DNA of 64,000 bases from positions 14,785,001 through 14,849,000 of the forward strand of contig NC_134120.1 of assembly GCF_040939455.1 (NCBI RefSeq), written 5' to 3'. Source of the stretch: Microcebus murinus (taxonomy: Eukaryota > Chordata > Mammalia > Primates > Cheirogaleidae). The position numbers and the translations under genes were made by a program. Below the pieces are notes generated by a model that did not search any database, had not been told where the DNA came from, and worked only from the letters and a program-made list of their open reading frames with translations. Positions 38,785 to 52,979 of the stretch are shown in pieces (position 1 is the stretch's first letter; each line of letters starts with the position of its first letter).

Positions 38785-39567
38785 CCTGCTCCTTATTTAT
38801 AGCTGGAACAGGAACTTCTTAACTTGTAAGTCTGATAGCCTATTGTGACCTGTCACTTCATACTCCTCCACCTCTGGGTGGGCCTCTGCAATTCCCACCT
38901 GGTTCCTCTCTTGATTTTACATTTCTTTGGATCTTAAGATATGTAAATGGCTTTTCATCTCACCCTGAATTTACTTTTCATAAATATCTAATCTCAGGAA
39001 TATATAAATTTCAATAATAAAAGGTATCTGATTAGATTCTGGGACAGAGCTCTGGCTTTACATGATAATTTAGTCACAATGTCCAAGGTCATTCTATTGA
39101 CACACTCCAACACACACACACACACACACTAATCAGGGCAAATGGAAATACTTATGAAAGAAATATGATTTTGATTTCTGACTTAAATAATATCTTGTAA
39201 ATGAAAAGAGGAAATAGTATTAATACATACTACTATGTTTTCCTGGAAATAATTTTAGACAAATTGATATATGTGTAACCAAAGCCATGAAAACTACAAA
39301 CAGAGAAATGACATGCAGGAGGCCAAGGAACAGTTGTGTAATGGAATGGGTCCTTCGTTGTGTAAGATCTGGTAAAAAAGGGAAGTCATCTATTCTTAGT
39401 TCCTTCGATATCCGTTGATGTAAAAGAGGAAGACAAGAAAAAGCTCCCCTTCCCTAAAAACGTGGGACTTTACCTTAGAGCAAGTCAATGCAGTTAAATA
39501 TGTTGTCCCTATGATTTCTCTGATTATTGACTTATTTTACTATGATGTTTTAACTTGTATATATAAG
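38785..39567. other. Unassigned intergenic DNA
   Basis: AT-rich. A CA run lies at about 39110-39130. No gene or clear repeat recognised. Confidence 0.45.
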
Positions 39568-40070
39568 TTGAATATTATTTATTTATTTATTTTTAATTGA
39601 CAAGTAATAATTGTACATATTCATGGGGTACATAGTGTTGTTTAGATACATGTGATGTATAACCGATCAGATCAGGATAATTAGCATATCCATCATCTCA
39701 AACATTTATCATTTCTTTGTGTTGGGAACGTTTAATATTTTCCTTCTAGCAATTTGAAACTCCGTCTACAACATATTATTGTTAACCATAGTCATCCTAC
39801 AGTGGTATAGAACACTAGAAATTATTCCTCCTATCTAGTTGTAATTTTGTATCCTTCAACAAATCTCTCCCTAGCTCTCCTTTCCCCCAACTCTTCCCAG
39901 TCTCTAGTATCCTCTGTTATACTTATTACTTCTATGAAATCAACGGTTTCTAGCTTCTACATAGGAGTGAGAACTGCGGTGTTTAACTCTCTTCTGTTCC
40001 TGGCTTATTTCACTTCTAATGTCCTCTAGTTCCATCCGTGTTGCCTCAAATGACAGTAGCCACAAGAAGC
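39568..40070 (-). mobile_element. L1 3' end, antisense
   Basis: 'TTATTTATTTATTTTTAATTGAC', 'GTACATATTCATGGGGTAC', 'TATCCATCATCTCAAACATTTATC', 'GGAGTGAGAACTGCGGTGTTTAAC' and 'TAGTTCCATCCGTGTTGCC' follow an inverted L1MA-like 3' UTR. Confidence 0.85.
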
Positions 40071-40136
40071 AGCATAAGTAATGACTCAAAGAGGGCAAAT
40101 TATTAAGCATTCTAGATATTCATTCATTCATTCATT

Positions 40137-40270
40137 CGAGACAGGGTTTCACTTTGTTGCCCAGGCTGGAATGCAGTGGGAAAATCATAGCTCACTGCAA
40201 CCTCAAACTCCTGGCCCCAAGCAATCCTCCTGAGTCACTGGGATTACAGGCATGAGCCAGGGCACTGGGC
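40137..40270 (-). mobile_element. Alu monomer
   Basis: Begins in (ATTC)n, 'GAGACAGGGTTTCACTTTG' and ends 'GGGCACTGGGC'. One arm. Confidence 0.85.
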
Positions 40271-40369
40271 TATTTTTCTTTTTTAAATGAAATTTTGGTA
40301 AAACCAATTACTGTGCCCCTAATGTTGCATTACTGTTTGGGTACCTTATAGGAATTTGGAAAAACAAAA

Positions 40370-41830
<1,461 letters not shown>

Positions 41831-41846
41831 AAGAATGTAAGGATTT

Positions 41847-42138
41847 GGGCCAGGTTCAGTGGCTCATGCTGTAATCCTAGCACTCTGGAGGCTGAAACAG
41901 AGGATTGCTTGAGGTCAGGAGTTCAAGACCAGCCTAAGCAAGAGTGAGACCCCCAACATTATAGAAAATAGAAAAATCAGCTGGCTGTTGTGGTGCACAC
42001 CTGTGGTCCCAGTTACTCAGGAGGCTGAGGCAGGAGGATCACTTGAGCCTGGGAGTTTGAGGTTGCTGTGAGCTATGATGGCACCACTGCACGCTAGCTG
42101 GGGGTGACAGAGTGAGACCCTGCATAAAAAAAAAAAAG
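41847..42138 (+). mobile_element. Diverged dimeric Alu
   Basis: 'GGGCCAGGTTCAGTGGCTC' to 'AGAGTGAGACCCTGC' and poly-A. Lacks the lemur AATTAATT linker. Confidence 0.9.
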
Positions 42139-43456
42139 ATGTATGTTACAGATATTTTGAATTATATTTTAAACTGTATGTGAGTCTGGTAATGATGCCT
42201 CAGATTGTGCAATCTTAGTTTTGACCAGTGGTGAACACCAAAATGGGTGTGAGTGATGCTAGGCAGAAAAAACTTTCTGAACAGTTGATGGTAGTTTCCA
42301 AGACAAACCCACCTCACGCTAATAGCCATTTATCAATGGTGTCTTCAGGCGTAGGAATCCACTGGGCTTTAGCCACAAACGGCATTAAGGCAAACTGATA
42401 GAAGAGAAGGTGTGAGAAGGGAGGTGTGAGAATTCAGAGGTCTTGGGGACTCCAAGCCCATGATACTTCATATTTTCAGTATTTTGTTCCCTGGGGGAAC
42501 ACCTGGAGATTGCCATAGATGGAGGGAGTGCATTTGTTTCTGCTCTGATTTACCCATGTGCTGCATGGATGAGCACAGAGAATTAAATACATCAAATAAG
42601 GTGCAATAAAATTGAAATATGCTTTTTCCCCAAGTCAGAGCTCTAGAGTCATGAAGATGTTTTGGCTCCACATTACACTCTCCCCCCTCACTCCCACCAG
42701 CAGCAAACAGAGAGCAGTGCATTCTACTGCCCATGCAATCCAACAGGGAAAATAAGCCTTCCCTACAATGCTCCATGGGTCAAAACTTGTGATTTTGCAT
42801 CTTGCTGTTTACAAGCTCTGGGTCTGGAAACAGGTACACTTAGTTCATGTGACATCATTATGTGTACTATTAGGTTTCATTAAATGTAGGCAAAATAAGA
42901 ATAATAGGAACATGATGTTTCCCATCCCACTGTACATATTTCCATAGATATCCGCAGGTTACCTCAATGTTAGGCCATAGTACCAGGAAATAGCCCTTTT
43001 CACACTCAACCGCAAGTACATAGCCTCAACCCGGTGCCAGATAAAGTCTCCCTGGTTGACCTTTGTCATTATGTGCTGCACTTTTGTTTGCCATGAACCT
43101 ACTAATAACACTTTTATGTAACGTTTTCTGATTATTATAGTAGAATAGTTGTTAAACTTTCTGCATGGCAATCAATGCGTACCCATTCACCTATATGGTT
43201 ATTGAGTCTCAGTGCATCCCTGCTGTCGATCCAAGCCCCACTACCACCCACTGCAAACCCCACAACTGTCACCAGTGACAGCAAATCCACCGGCGTGCAA
43301 TGGTCATGGCTGATGTTTCTTTCCTCATTCCTGAACCTCGGGAATTACTAGCAATAGTCTGCGTAATACATGCTAAACGGAATTGGCAAACAGAACACTG
43401 TGCCGGTTGGAACCTTCCTGAGAAGACTCGTGATCCGTCACTACCTTGGAAGGAAA

Positions 43457-43470
43457 GGGTGACGTCACCC
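43457..43470. promoter_or_regulatory. Palindromic full CRE
   Basis: GGGTGACGTCACCC is a perfect 14-bp palindrome with the consensus TGACGTCA at its centre. It stands in single-copy DNA with several other CpGs. Confidence 0.6.
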
Positions 43471-44581
43471 CATCAAGTGCTCCTTAGAAAAGTGTGGTCC
43501 AATCGCTGTGAGGTTACAGGTGAGTGCATACACATCTTCCCTTCACTGTCCCCGTTGCACCTGCCATTTTCTCTGTGATGCTGGACTGTGCTCAGCAGTA
43601 TCTAATGTTGAGGGTAAGTCAAGAGGAAGAAAGTTAATGCAGCAGTGGGAGAGAAAAGCAGAGGCACAAAGGGGTGTGTAGCAGGAAAGCAGGCAGGCCT
43701 GGCAAACGATGTCACAATGGTATGACTAGAAACACTTCAAAAGTCTCTAATTCTACCTAAAGCGACATAGGTACCTTGATTCCTTTATGTCATGGTTGTG
43801 ACAGAAAAGCTTCATCACAGTGCGAGTGCCAAGCCACTCTGAGGATAGGGTCTTGAACTCGGGGAGACAAAAATCTGTGCATGTGGGGAAAACCCTGGCC
43901 ACACTTGATTACACTTGCCTGCCCCTGCACTGCTCACTGGCTGGCATGACAAGGTAGGGGGGCTGCTGGGATGCAAACCTGGACACTCCAAGACAGGTAG
44001 GGGAGGAGGTGATTATTGCTGACAATAAAGCCTCTTTTTTTTGGACTGGCAGTGTAAAATCAAGAGAGTTAATGCATGTTTAACTTGGACTATCCCCCGG
44101 TATAAGCTTGTCTTACACAAAAACAGCAACACACTATCCCATCCCTTGTGACTTTCAGTCTATGAAATTTTGTGTAATATTTTAGCCTGAATACCGACTC
44201 TAAATTTCCATTTCCAACAACAATATTAGTTCATAATAACTATGCTTACTTAATAGCTTCTCAAGTGCCTCTTATTCATAGAGGCAACTATGTAGCCACA
44301 TAATCACTTTATAAATAACACATGATTAGCCTTCTTATCTGCCTTATCTTACTTGCTCTGTTTTAAAATTGAGTGTTTTCCCAATGCCTTCTTAGAAATC
44401 AAGACTTTAGTTTGGAATTTTTTTTTTTTTTACCTACTGACATACTTATTTTTAACTCTTGCCTTGGCCTTTGTTCAGATTTGTGTGATAAAGCCAATTG
44501 AGTCATTGCTAGATAAAGTACACTTTTTCTGAGCTGCTTTGGAAAAGCTGGGAGTAAGAGAATAATCCAATCTGTGCTGCA

Positions 44582-44636
44582 AACTTTGTTTACCAGAGGA
44601 TTTGTTAACCAGCAGGTAAACAAAGTGTTTACCCTT
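44582..44636. promoter_or_regulatory. Forkhead-motif cluster with inverted pair
   Basis: CTTTGTTTACC at about 44584-44594, then GGTAAACA-AAG-TGTTTACC at about 44616-44634, a perfect inverted repeat with 3-bp spacer. All three contain TGTTTAC or its complement, the core of FOX-family sites. Confidence 0.5.
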
Positions 44637-44879
44637 ATGGAGAAACTCTTCCCAAACAACCCAAGGTGAATACACAACAAAACAACAACAATCCCAGGGC
44701 CTTGGCTCATTGTTATGGAAATGGCTTGTGCTAAGGATGTCTGCAGGTGCAGCAGGGAGTCTCTGGAATATGCAGAAAGACTCAGGCTTTGTGTAAATCC
44801 GCTTCCAGCCGGTTTGGACTTTGCTCAGTGGGCAGATATTCAGCGATTGTGGATGTTTTCCCCTCGAGGAGGTCTAAAA

Positions 44880-45185
44880 CTTTTAAAAGTATTTTTTAGA
44901 ACAGTTTTAGGTGCACAGCAGAATTGAGAGGAATGTACAGAGATTTCCCACATACTCTCTACCCATACACATGCACACCCTCCCCCGTAGGCACCAGAGT
45001 GACATATTTGTTATGATTGCTAAACCTGCATTGACACAACAGTGTCACCCAGAGTCCATAGTCTGCACTAGGGTTCATTCTTCGTGTTGCATATTCTATA
45101 GGTTTGGACAAATGTACCATGGCATGCACCCACCATCATAGCATACACAGTGTGTTCACTGCCCTAAAAATCCTCATGAGTCTGA
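44880..45185. mobile_element. Ancient L1M noncoding fragment
   Basis: 'AACAGTTTTAGGTGCACAGCAGAATTGAG', 'CACCAGAGTGACATATTTGTTATGATTG', 'AGGGTTCATTCTTCGTGTTGCATATTC' and 'TTCACTGCCCTAAAAATCCTC' follow a familiar old L1 segment. Confidence 0.7.
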
Positions 45186-46435
45186 AACTTTTTAGAGAGG
45201 AATGCCAAGTTTCCACACTTTTCTTTTGGTACTAGAAAAGGGCTGCTTACCTGGGTGGTGCTTCCTTTCTCCGTGAGAGGATGGGGCTCTCACTGATATA
45301 TTTGGGAATGATGGTCGCTTTTGGCCAAATGCAAGTCTGTGTCCACCAGCTGCGGAGACAGAAACAGAACCTCAAATAACTACTGGGGTTATAGACAGAG
45401 AGGCCTGGTCCTCAGGCTAATTACAGAGGGGGCAGCTGAGGCCGAATGTGCCCCTAGGGACCACAGAACTCACAGTTTCTTCTTTACTACTTATCCCAGA
45501 TGTCTGCGGTCACTCCGGAGATAACCAGGACCAGGTCTCTTGTCTGTTTCACTAATTGCGGGCTCTTTGAGACCTTGGCTCTGTGTGAGTCAGACCTAGA
45601 AACCTGTTTACCAACCAGCGTTATCTTTCAAAAACAGAGACTCATTTCTTTCTGCCTTGATTTATAGCCCTGTGGTACAAGCCTTATCTCCTCTGCTAGA
45701 GACTTCAATTCCCTGCAAGAGGGATCCATGCCCAAGTCCTTAGAGCCCCAGTGCCCAGGGCTGTGCCTGGGACAGAGAAGGTATTCAGACTTTATTGGAT
45801 GGACAGATGAAATGTGAGTGCAGTGGAAAAACTCTGAGGTGTTGGAGAGAATGGTGAAACAGAGCTGACCCAGTCTCTCCAAGCATTGGGTAATAATTGT
45901 TACTGCCTCTTGGTCTCCAGCAACGTGTTGTAATAATGCGTAGTATCTCTAGTCAAAGCAACTGCCTTCCAAGATAGATACAAAATCCTCTTTTTACACA
46001 GGAAAAGTCAGATACTCAGAGAAATTAGGCAATTTGCCTAAAATCACAAAGCTGTGAGTGGCAGAACCAGGGGGTTCCTTTGTGCCCTGCACCCCAACCC
46101 CCGCCGCGCTCTTGGGGCTTCCCCTACATTAAGCCACCTCTCCCTGAGTTGCTACACATGCCCAAAGTGAGGTTGCGGTTAGGACTACTCAGTCCCATGC
46201 CTGGCCAGGTAAAACAGGCAGTGCTGGAAAGTGCCAGAGAGTTGGGGGTGGGAGGTCCTTGTCCGTAAAGCCCCTGCACAGCCCTACGGGTGAGGGCAAA
46301 GGCCTTGCCTGACCGTCTTCTCTTAGCTTGGACATTGTTCCCTTGGCACCACGTTAAGGCCAGTGACCAGCAAGGCTGAGAGCCGCCTGCCCTGCCTGCC
46401 TCCTGCCTGGGCACTCTAAAAAGCAGGACAATCAT
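45186..46435. other. Single-copy DNA with L2 and MIR remnants
   Basis: No gene is supported. L2-like sequence lies at about 45640-45815 ('CAGTGCCCAGGGCTGTGCCTGG') and an inverted MIR at about 45925-46080 ('TTTTACACAGGAAAAGTCAG', 'AAATCACAAAGCTGTGAGTGG'). Confidence 0.55.
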
Positions 46436-46761
46436 CAGCGGGGCACGGTGGCTCACGCCTGCAATTCTGGCACTCTGAGAGTCTGAGGCGGGAGGATCGC
46501 TCAAGGTCAGGGGTTCAAAACCACTGGAGCAAGAGCGAGACTCCATCTCTACTAAAAATAGAAACAGATTAATTGGCCAATTAAAAATATATAGAAAAAA
46601 ATTAGCCAGGCATGGTGGCGCATGCCTGTAGTCCCAGCTACTCAGGAGGCTGAGGCAGGAGGATTGCTTGAGTCCAGGAGTTTGAGGTTGCTGTGAGTTA
46701 GGCTGTTGCCACGGCACTCTAGCCAGGGCAACAGAATGAGACTCTGTCTCAAAATAAAAAG
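46436..46761 (+). mobile_element. Full-length lemur-type Alu
   Basis: 'GGGGCACGGTGGCTCACGCC' to A-rich tail, with 'AGATTAATTGGCCAATTAA'. GGACAATCA and GGAACAATCA flank it. An antisense 215-codon frame is simply this Alu plus flank. Confidence 0.94.
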
Positions 46762-47470
46762 GAACAATCAAGTATTGATGTTAAATGGGGGGGGGGAATC
46801 ATACATTTCCTCATAGAAACTCAAAGTCAGTCCTTCTGAGACAAAAAAAAAAAAAAAACGTATATGGAAATTGCTTGAGACAGCCCTTATCCTCTCTCCT
46901 ACCTCTGCCTTAGTCCCAGCTGTCCCCTGAAGCCTGCGGAACTCCCAGGAGCTTTTGATCAGACCCCAAGGCGGGCCTTGGTCTTCCCTCAGTGAGGCAC
47001 TGAGACTGGTGGCCTTTCTGCTCTGCCTCCAGAATTGAGCTAGAATGACCTGAAATCTAGAATGACCTCGTAACTGCCCATCTCCGCCAGAGTCCAGAAG
47101 TGCTCCAGTGCTCTCTACCCTGCAGCCTCAAATCCATAACCGCAGTGTGAATCACTCTCCCGGCACCAGACTACATACTTGAGGGCACTCGGTTAGGAAA
47201 CGCCTCTTTCTAGGAAGCAGGGTTTGCTCATCCCCGTCTGTGCAGTCACAGGGACCTGATGAGTTACGGGAACTGATAACAATGTGTACAGATTATTTTT
47301 AAAATTCTATTTTTAGTCCATTAGCTACTGTTGCGCGTTTCTTCTAATCTATAACCGTTTAGCTGCTGGGGAAGCAAGACTGTTGGAAATGCAGCAGGCG
47401 GGGAAGGAGGGCGTGGCTTCAATGCTCTGGCAGTCAAGTGCTGTGCTGGCCGCAGGGGTTGTAGGGTGGC
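46762..47470. other. Single-copy intergenic DNA
   Basis: It contains a G-run (46786-46796) and an A-run near 46842. No gene recognised. Confidence 0.45.
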
Positions 47471-47479
47471 CTCAGGGGC

Positions 47480-47690
47480 AAGGGTTCAAATCATGCCTCA
47501 ACCATTAAGTAACCGTGGATGGGCTACTTAATCCTAATTTCCTTTGTCTGTAAAGAAGGAATAATAGCAGTACCTACCTCAGTGGGTAGCTGTCTGTAGC
47601 ATTAAGTAAATGAGATCGTGCATATAGTGAACATCAAGCATTTAGCACCGAATAGCTCCTGGGTGTTATTACTGTTACAGGGAGTACTGT
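47480..47690 (+). mobile_element. MIR element
   Basis: 'GGGTTCAAATCATGCCTCAACC', 'AATAATAGCAGTACCTACCTCAG', 'GCATTAAGTAAATGAGATCG' and 'AGCATTTAGCACCGAATAGC' give an almost complete MIR. Confidence 0.88.
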
Positions 47691-47720
47691 GAAAATTCTT
47701 GTCCTATAAAGAATATTGAG

Positions 47721-47988
47721 GTCAGATGCAGTGGCTCACACCTATCATCCTAGCAGTTTGGCAGGCTAAAGCAGGAGGGTAGCTTGAGGCCAGGACTTTG
47801 AGACCAGCCTGAACAACATAGCAAGCCCCTTTCTCTACAAAAAATTTTAAAAATTAGCCAGCTGCGGTGGTGCACATTGTAATCTAACCTACTTGAAAGG
47901 CTGAGGCAGGAAGATCACTGAAGCCCAGGAGTTCAAGGTTGCAGAGAGCTGTGATGGTGCCACTGCACTCCAGCCTGGGAGACAAAAA
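47721..47988 (+). mobile_element. Old AluJ-like element
   Basis: 'GAGGTCAGATGCAGTGGCTC' to 'CCAGCCTGGGAGAC', dimeric with 'ACAAAAAATTTTAAAAATTAGCC'. AAAGAAT lies at both edges. Confidence 0.88.
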
Positions 47989-48019
47989 GAATGTTTGCTA
48001 GAACTTGCTCTTAACTCTT

Positions 48020-48336
48020 TTTTCTTGAGACAAAGTCTCACTCTGTTGCCTGGGCTAGAGTGGGTGGCGTCAGCCTAGCTCACAGCAACCTCAAACTCCT
48101 GGGTTCAAGCAATCCTTCTGCCTTAGCCTCCTGAGTAGCTGGGACTATAGGTACGTGCCACCATGCCTGGCTAATTTTTTTCTATATATTTTTAATTGGC
48201 CAATAATTTCTTTCTATTTTTTTTAGTAGAGATGGGGGTCTTGCTCTTGCTCAGGATGAACTCCTGATCTTGAGCAATCCACCTGCCTCGGCCTCCCAGA
48301 GTGCTAGGATTACAGGCATGAGCTACCATGTCCAGC
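48020..48336 (-). mobile_element. Lemur-type Alu, first of a nested pair
   Basis: 'TTTCTTGAGACAAAGTCTC' to 'CCATGTCCAGC'. Its target-site duplication is CTCTTAACTCTT (48008-48019 and 48339-48350). Confidence 0.93.
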
Positions 48337-48350
48337 TACTCTTAACTCTT

Positions 48351-48692
<342 letters not shown>

Positions 48693-48954
48693 CTACTCTT
48701 AACTCTTAATCTGTCTATATCCTCCATCAATTTCTCTGCTATGGCTCAGTTGAGGCAAAAGAAAATTATAATATCTTATGCTCTGCAATTTTGCAGTTAT
48801 TACTTTCATATTCATTATCCCAGTGCCTCCAATGATAGATGCTTAATAAGTATGTTTATTTTTCACAGCTATCTCGGGAGACAGATGGGATAGATAATGA
48901 TGGTGCCATCTTATAAAGGAAGGGAATCTGCTAAGGATTCCCAGTCTGGGTCAG

Positions 48955-49165
48955 GCTTTGTTTGCTAGTGCAGCTATAACAAAGTGCCACAATTGAGTGG
49001 CTTAATATACTATTCGTAGAAATGTATTGTTTCACAGTTCTGGAGGCCAAAGGTCCAAAATCAAAGCTAAGCTGGGTTGGGTCCTTCTGAGGCTTGTGAG
49101 GGAGAACCGGTTCCACGCCTCTCCGCTAGCTTCAGGTGTTTTGCTGGCAACCTTGGGTGTTCAGG
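48955..49165 (-). mobile_element. MaLR-type LTR fragment
   Basis: 'TTTGCTAGTGCAGCTATAACAAAGTGCC', 'TTGTTTCACAGTTCTGGAGGCC' and 'GGGTCCTTCTGAGG' are the inverted 3' half of the same LTR type seen at 7162-7603. Confidence 0.78.
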
Positions 49166-49804
49166 ATAAGCAAGTGTGTCGCCCAGCGACACATTAGGCT
49201 GGAGCAGGGAAAGGAGGTGGAAGAGGAAAGCAGGACCCAGACCTTGAAGGGGCTTGACTGTATGCTGGGGAGCAGGAAAGATTCTGTCTTTCCATCTGGG
49301 AGGACCTAGCACATCGAGGGACAGGAGCATGGAGATGGAAAGCGTCCAGAGCGGGGCAGGCCAGTGAGGGGGCGAGGTTCAGATGAGAGACAGTGCTCCG
49401 GTGTGTGGAAGCAGTCACCCTCTCTCCACCTGCACCAGGTTAGGTGTGCTCGGTGCCCTCAGTCACGGCACACAAACCACAGCCAGCTGCCGCCCACCAC
49501 ACTGCTGCCAGCCCCGCCCCACCGTTCCTTCCACCCCTTCCCTTTCCGGCTCTGGCCCCATGGCCCCCAGCTGCCCCCTCCTCTGTGCATCTGCACAGCC
49601 CTCTGACATAATGCCTTGTCCCTATTTGTACACGGGGGGCAAACTGTTTGGCTAAATTCAAGGTAGCTCACATGTGCCCCCTCCTCAGAGCGCGCCCCCC
49701 CCACTCCTGAGACAGACCAACTCCTGAGACAGACCGTCCACAGGTGGCAATTGCAGCTCCGGACACTGGATTGTCTGCTGATGGGACAATGAATGGCTTT
49801 CCGC
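49166..49804. other. GC-rich single-copy DNA
   Basis: GC-rich but with few CpGs. Overlapping frames on both strands lack recognised domains. 'CTCCTGAGACAGACC' occurs twice in tandem at about 49704-49735. Confidence 0.5.
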
Positions 49805-49811
49805 CTAGCTG

Positions 49812-50300
49812 TTCTTTACTATCACCTGGGGACTTTTAAAAAAGAAATCCTGATGCCAGATCCCGCCTACAGAGATTTGATTCCGTTTGTCTGGGTTGGA
49901 ACCCTGCATTGTTTAAAAAGCTCCCCCATGCGATGCTAATGTGCAGTCCGGAATTGAGGAGCCCAGCTCCAGACCAGGGGGCCAGCCCTTGAGCGGCATC
50001 GGAATCACCGGATGGCTTTCTTGCTGGGCTGCGCAGCCAGGACTTCTGGTTCAGTTGTTCTGGGAAGGGACCCAAGAATTTGCATTTCTAACACATTTCC
50101 TGGTGGTCCAGGGAGCTACTGGTCTCAGGGTCACACTTTGAGGACCACCCTTGACTCCTGTAGCTACTGCTAGTTAGCTTCAGCGTCAGCGGGGATTTTG
50201 TTAGGAATGTAGAATCTGCAGACCTGCAGAAGAGAATTTGATTTTAAGAAGATCCCCAGGTGATGGGTGTGCATGCTAAGGTTTGTGCAGCTGTACTCCA
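49812..50300 (+). mobile_element. Group of three MER5-like hAT fragments
   Basis: Three successive fragments are seen: about 49812-49940 ('ATCACCTGGGGACTTTTAAAAA'), about 49960-50150 ('GAATTTGCATTTCTAACACATTTCC', 'GGGTCACACTTTGAGGACCAC') and about 50165-50300 ('TTGTTAGGAATGTAGAATCTGC', 'CCCCAGGTGATGGGTGTGCATGC'). Confidence 0.7.
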
Positions 50301-50314
50301 GACAGTCCAGTCCT

Positions 50315-50405
50315 CTATCAGGGACCAGGACATTTTATATATGTCGTATCTAGTGCAACCTGACACGAAGTAGAACACTCAGTAAATATTTGTAAAATGA
50401 ATGAA
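50315..50405 (+). mobile_element. L2 3' tail
   Basis: 'AAGTAGAACACTCAGTAAATATTTG' and 'AAATGAATGAATG' are the L2 end. Confidence 0.65.
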
Positions 50406-50429
50406 TGCCCATTAACACATTGATTTATT

Positions 50430-50725
<296 letters not shown>

Positions 50726-52945
50726 AGCATGATGATTTTTATTCCTGTCAACAAAGCAATTTAATTGCGGAATCTGGAAGCCTGACTGTATGGTTACTTA
50801 AGCAGAACAACAGAAGCCTGTGGGAGCTCTTGCATGAAAGACCCAGCTGTGGGCCCTGGGGACAATGCGGTAATCAGAGCAATCATCCATCCTTAAGCCA
50901 AGATGTAATGCATCTATTCTGGGTCAGGCCAACAGTCAGGCCCTGGATGCAAAATGCTGAGCAAGACTTACTTTCTGGCATGGAGGAGCTTACCCGTCAG
51001 TAATCCTGAATTTTTTGCTGTTTTCTTGTTATGACTGTTCAGGCAAAGTGTTAGTCTGTAGCAGAGATGGCAGGAGGTAGTGTCATATAACAGCCACCAC
51101 TGGGAAGATCCAACCCAGGGGTATCCTGAGAGCCTGGCAGAGCACAGTGAGCGCTAAAGAGGAGTAGCTGGTACTCAGGGGGCCAAAGGGCAGGTGGGCA
51201 GCCTCCAGAGGGCGTGGCAGGTAGTGGGGCCACCTTCCAGGTGTCTGGAGCAGAAATTCCATTCTCAGAATGGGGACTGGTAAGAGCGAGCAAACAAACA
51301 TTAGAGGCTGAGCACTGGTCAGACGGTCAAGATAGAAGAGAAGACAGAGGCCCAATTGCCAGGACGAAGGAAAAAGGGGGGGGGCACATCTTGGGGATCA
51401 GACAGGAACTCAATGTTGGGCCTGGGCACAAATAAGTTTTCAGAGGCAGACCTAGTGCCCCAGGAAGGGAGGAAAGAAGGAAGGGAGGGAGGGAGGGATC
51501 CATCCTTACACACCTTTAGGGACGTTTTGTTGTGCACCAAATACGCTGCTTCATTTGATAGATGGGGGGGATTGAGGTGTGATAGTGTCCTGAATTTCCC
51601 CCAGTTTGTAGGGACAGAACCAAATACTCCAGTTTGGCTTTAACTAGAAGGGAAGCAGGCAGCATCGTCCGTTTCTGCATCTATGGCTGTTTTAACTAAA
51701 TTTGGGGAATTCTGTGGGAGTGGCAAAGAGAATTTTTGGAGGGACTAGGGAGCAAATGTGTCTTGGAGAGGCAGTCTGGTGACTGGTGACATGGGAAGCT
51801 CTGTAACCATAGCTGAAGGTTGACACTGCCCAGGTGGTCAAGGGACCCAGGACAGGAGGAGCCTTCCTGCCTGCCCCTTCATTATTTGTGATTGGTCCAC
51901 CGAGGATAACTCAGACAAATAAGGCATCTCGCAGCCTATCCAAGTTACTTAACTAAGAATTATTAAGGTGCCAACAGGCGTAGGCTTATAAATCTGTCTT
52001 TTATTGTCTGGTTGACTTACCCAGGTCTCCAAAGGGAACTGTAAAGTTTTATGGTGTACTTTAACAAGCCGACTTTCAGAGGCAGGCTTTGTCCTGGATG
52101 AATTTTCCCCTAGCAGCTATTGAGGTCAGCTAGATGGCCCAACCCTGCCCTGATTCTATGCGTTGGTGGGTTAAGGCTAGACCATCAAATCTGAACACTC
52201 CTCTCATTCGCTGTACCCAAATGTCTTGTCTTAGTGTACATTTATGCACATAGACACAAACAGCCTTTTTATAAGAAGTATCAGTGTAAAGATTTTCTAG
52301 TTGCTTGTTCTTTTATTGCTGCTATTCTTTTTACTGTTGCTTTCAATGTCACTTTAGGGTTGGTAATTTGGAAATATTTTCTCATTTCTTTTAAATAATT
52401 CCTTTTTTCTACTACTTGTTATTACTATTCAATTTCTTTTCAGTTTATTTGCTTTTCTGTAGAAATGTCGTTTAAATAGTCCATATTGTTTAAAAAGGTA
52501 AATGTCAACAATTGTTTAAAATGTCTACTCCTAAGCCCCAGAAAAGAATTGGGTTATAATAAGAACTCGAAACAGATACTGCTATTTTTAGGAGTAAATT
52601 GAACTATGACTGAGGATTATTTCAGCCACAGTAACAATAATTTTCCCCATTCAGATTTAGTTAATGAAAGAAAGATTTTCAACTTTTTAAAACCATTGCT
52701 GTTTTTTGTTTAAACAGTGGCTATTTTAAAGCGACATTAATCTGTGTTGCAGGATTTCAACCACTCAGTGATGTCCACAGGAATCTAGAGTGGGTAGTAG
52801 AAAAATGACAAGACGTAATTCTGACAAAAAGAAAAAAGAAATCCTTGAGCCATAGAGTAAGAGAGTGGGGTTATGAAACTGGAGCCGGAAAACCATGATA
52901 GTGACCTAAAAGAAAAGTTCCAGGCTAGAATTTGTTTCTGTTATA
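50726..52945. other. Single-copy intergenic DNA
   Basis: No Alu for over 2 kb and no supportable gene. It includes an AAGG/AGGG repeat at about 51465-51497 and a CTCF-like match at 51202-51214. Confidence 0.5.
51202..51214 (+). promoter_or_regulatory. Weak CTCF-like motif
   Basis: CCTCCAGAGGGCG fits CCASYAGRKGGCR apart from T for A at the third base. Motif only. Confidence 0.25.
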
Positions 52946-52947
52946 AT

Positions 52948-52948
52948 T

Positions 52949-52979
<31 letters not shown>

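Larger units (their letters stand above)
42140..44880. other. Repeat-poor single-copy region
   Basis: About 2.7 kb with no Alu. It holds the palindromic CRE at 43457-43470, a donor-like CAG|GTGAGT at 43519/43520, and a forkhead-motif cluster at 44582-44636. The open frame 43300-43578 runs through both CRE and donor but has no recognised domain. Confidence 0.5.

Noticed and set aside
46124..46771. 215-codon minus-strand frame
   Set aside because: More than half is antisense Alu; the rest has no recognised domain.
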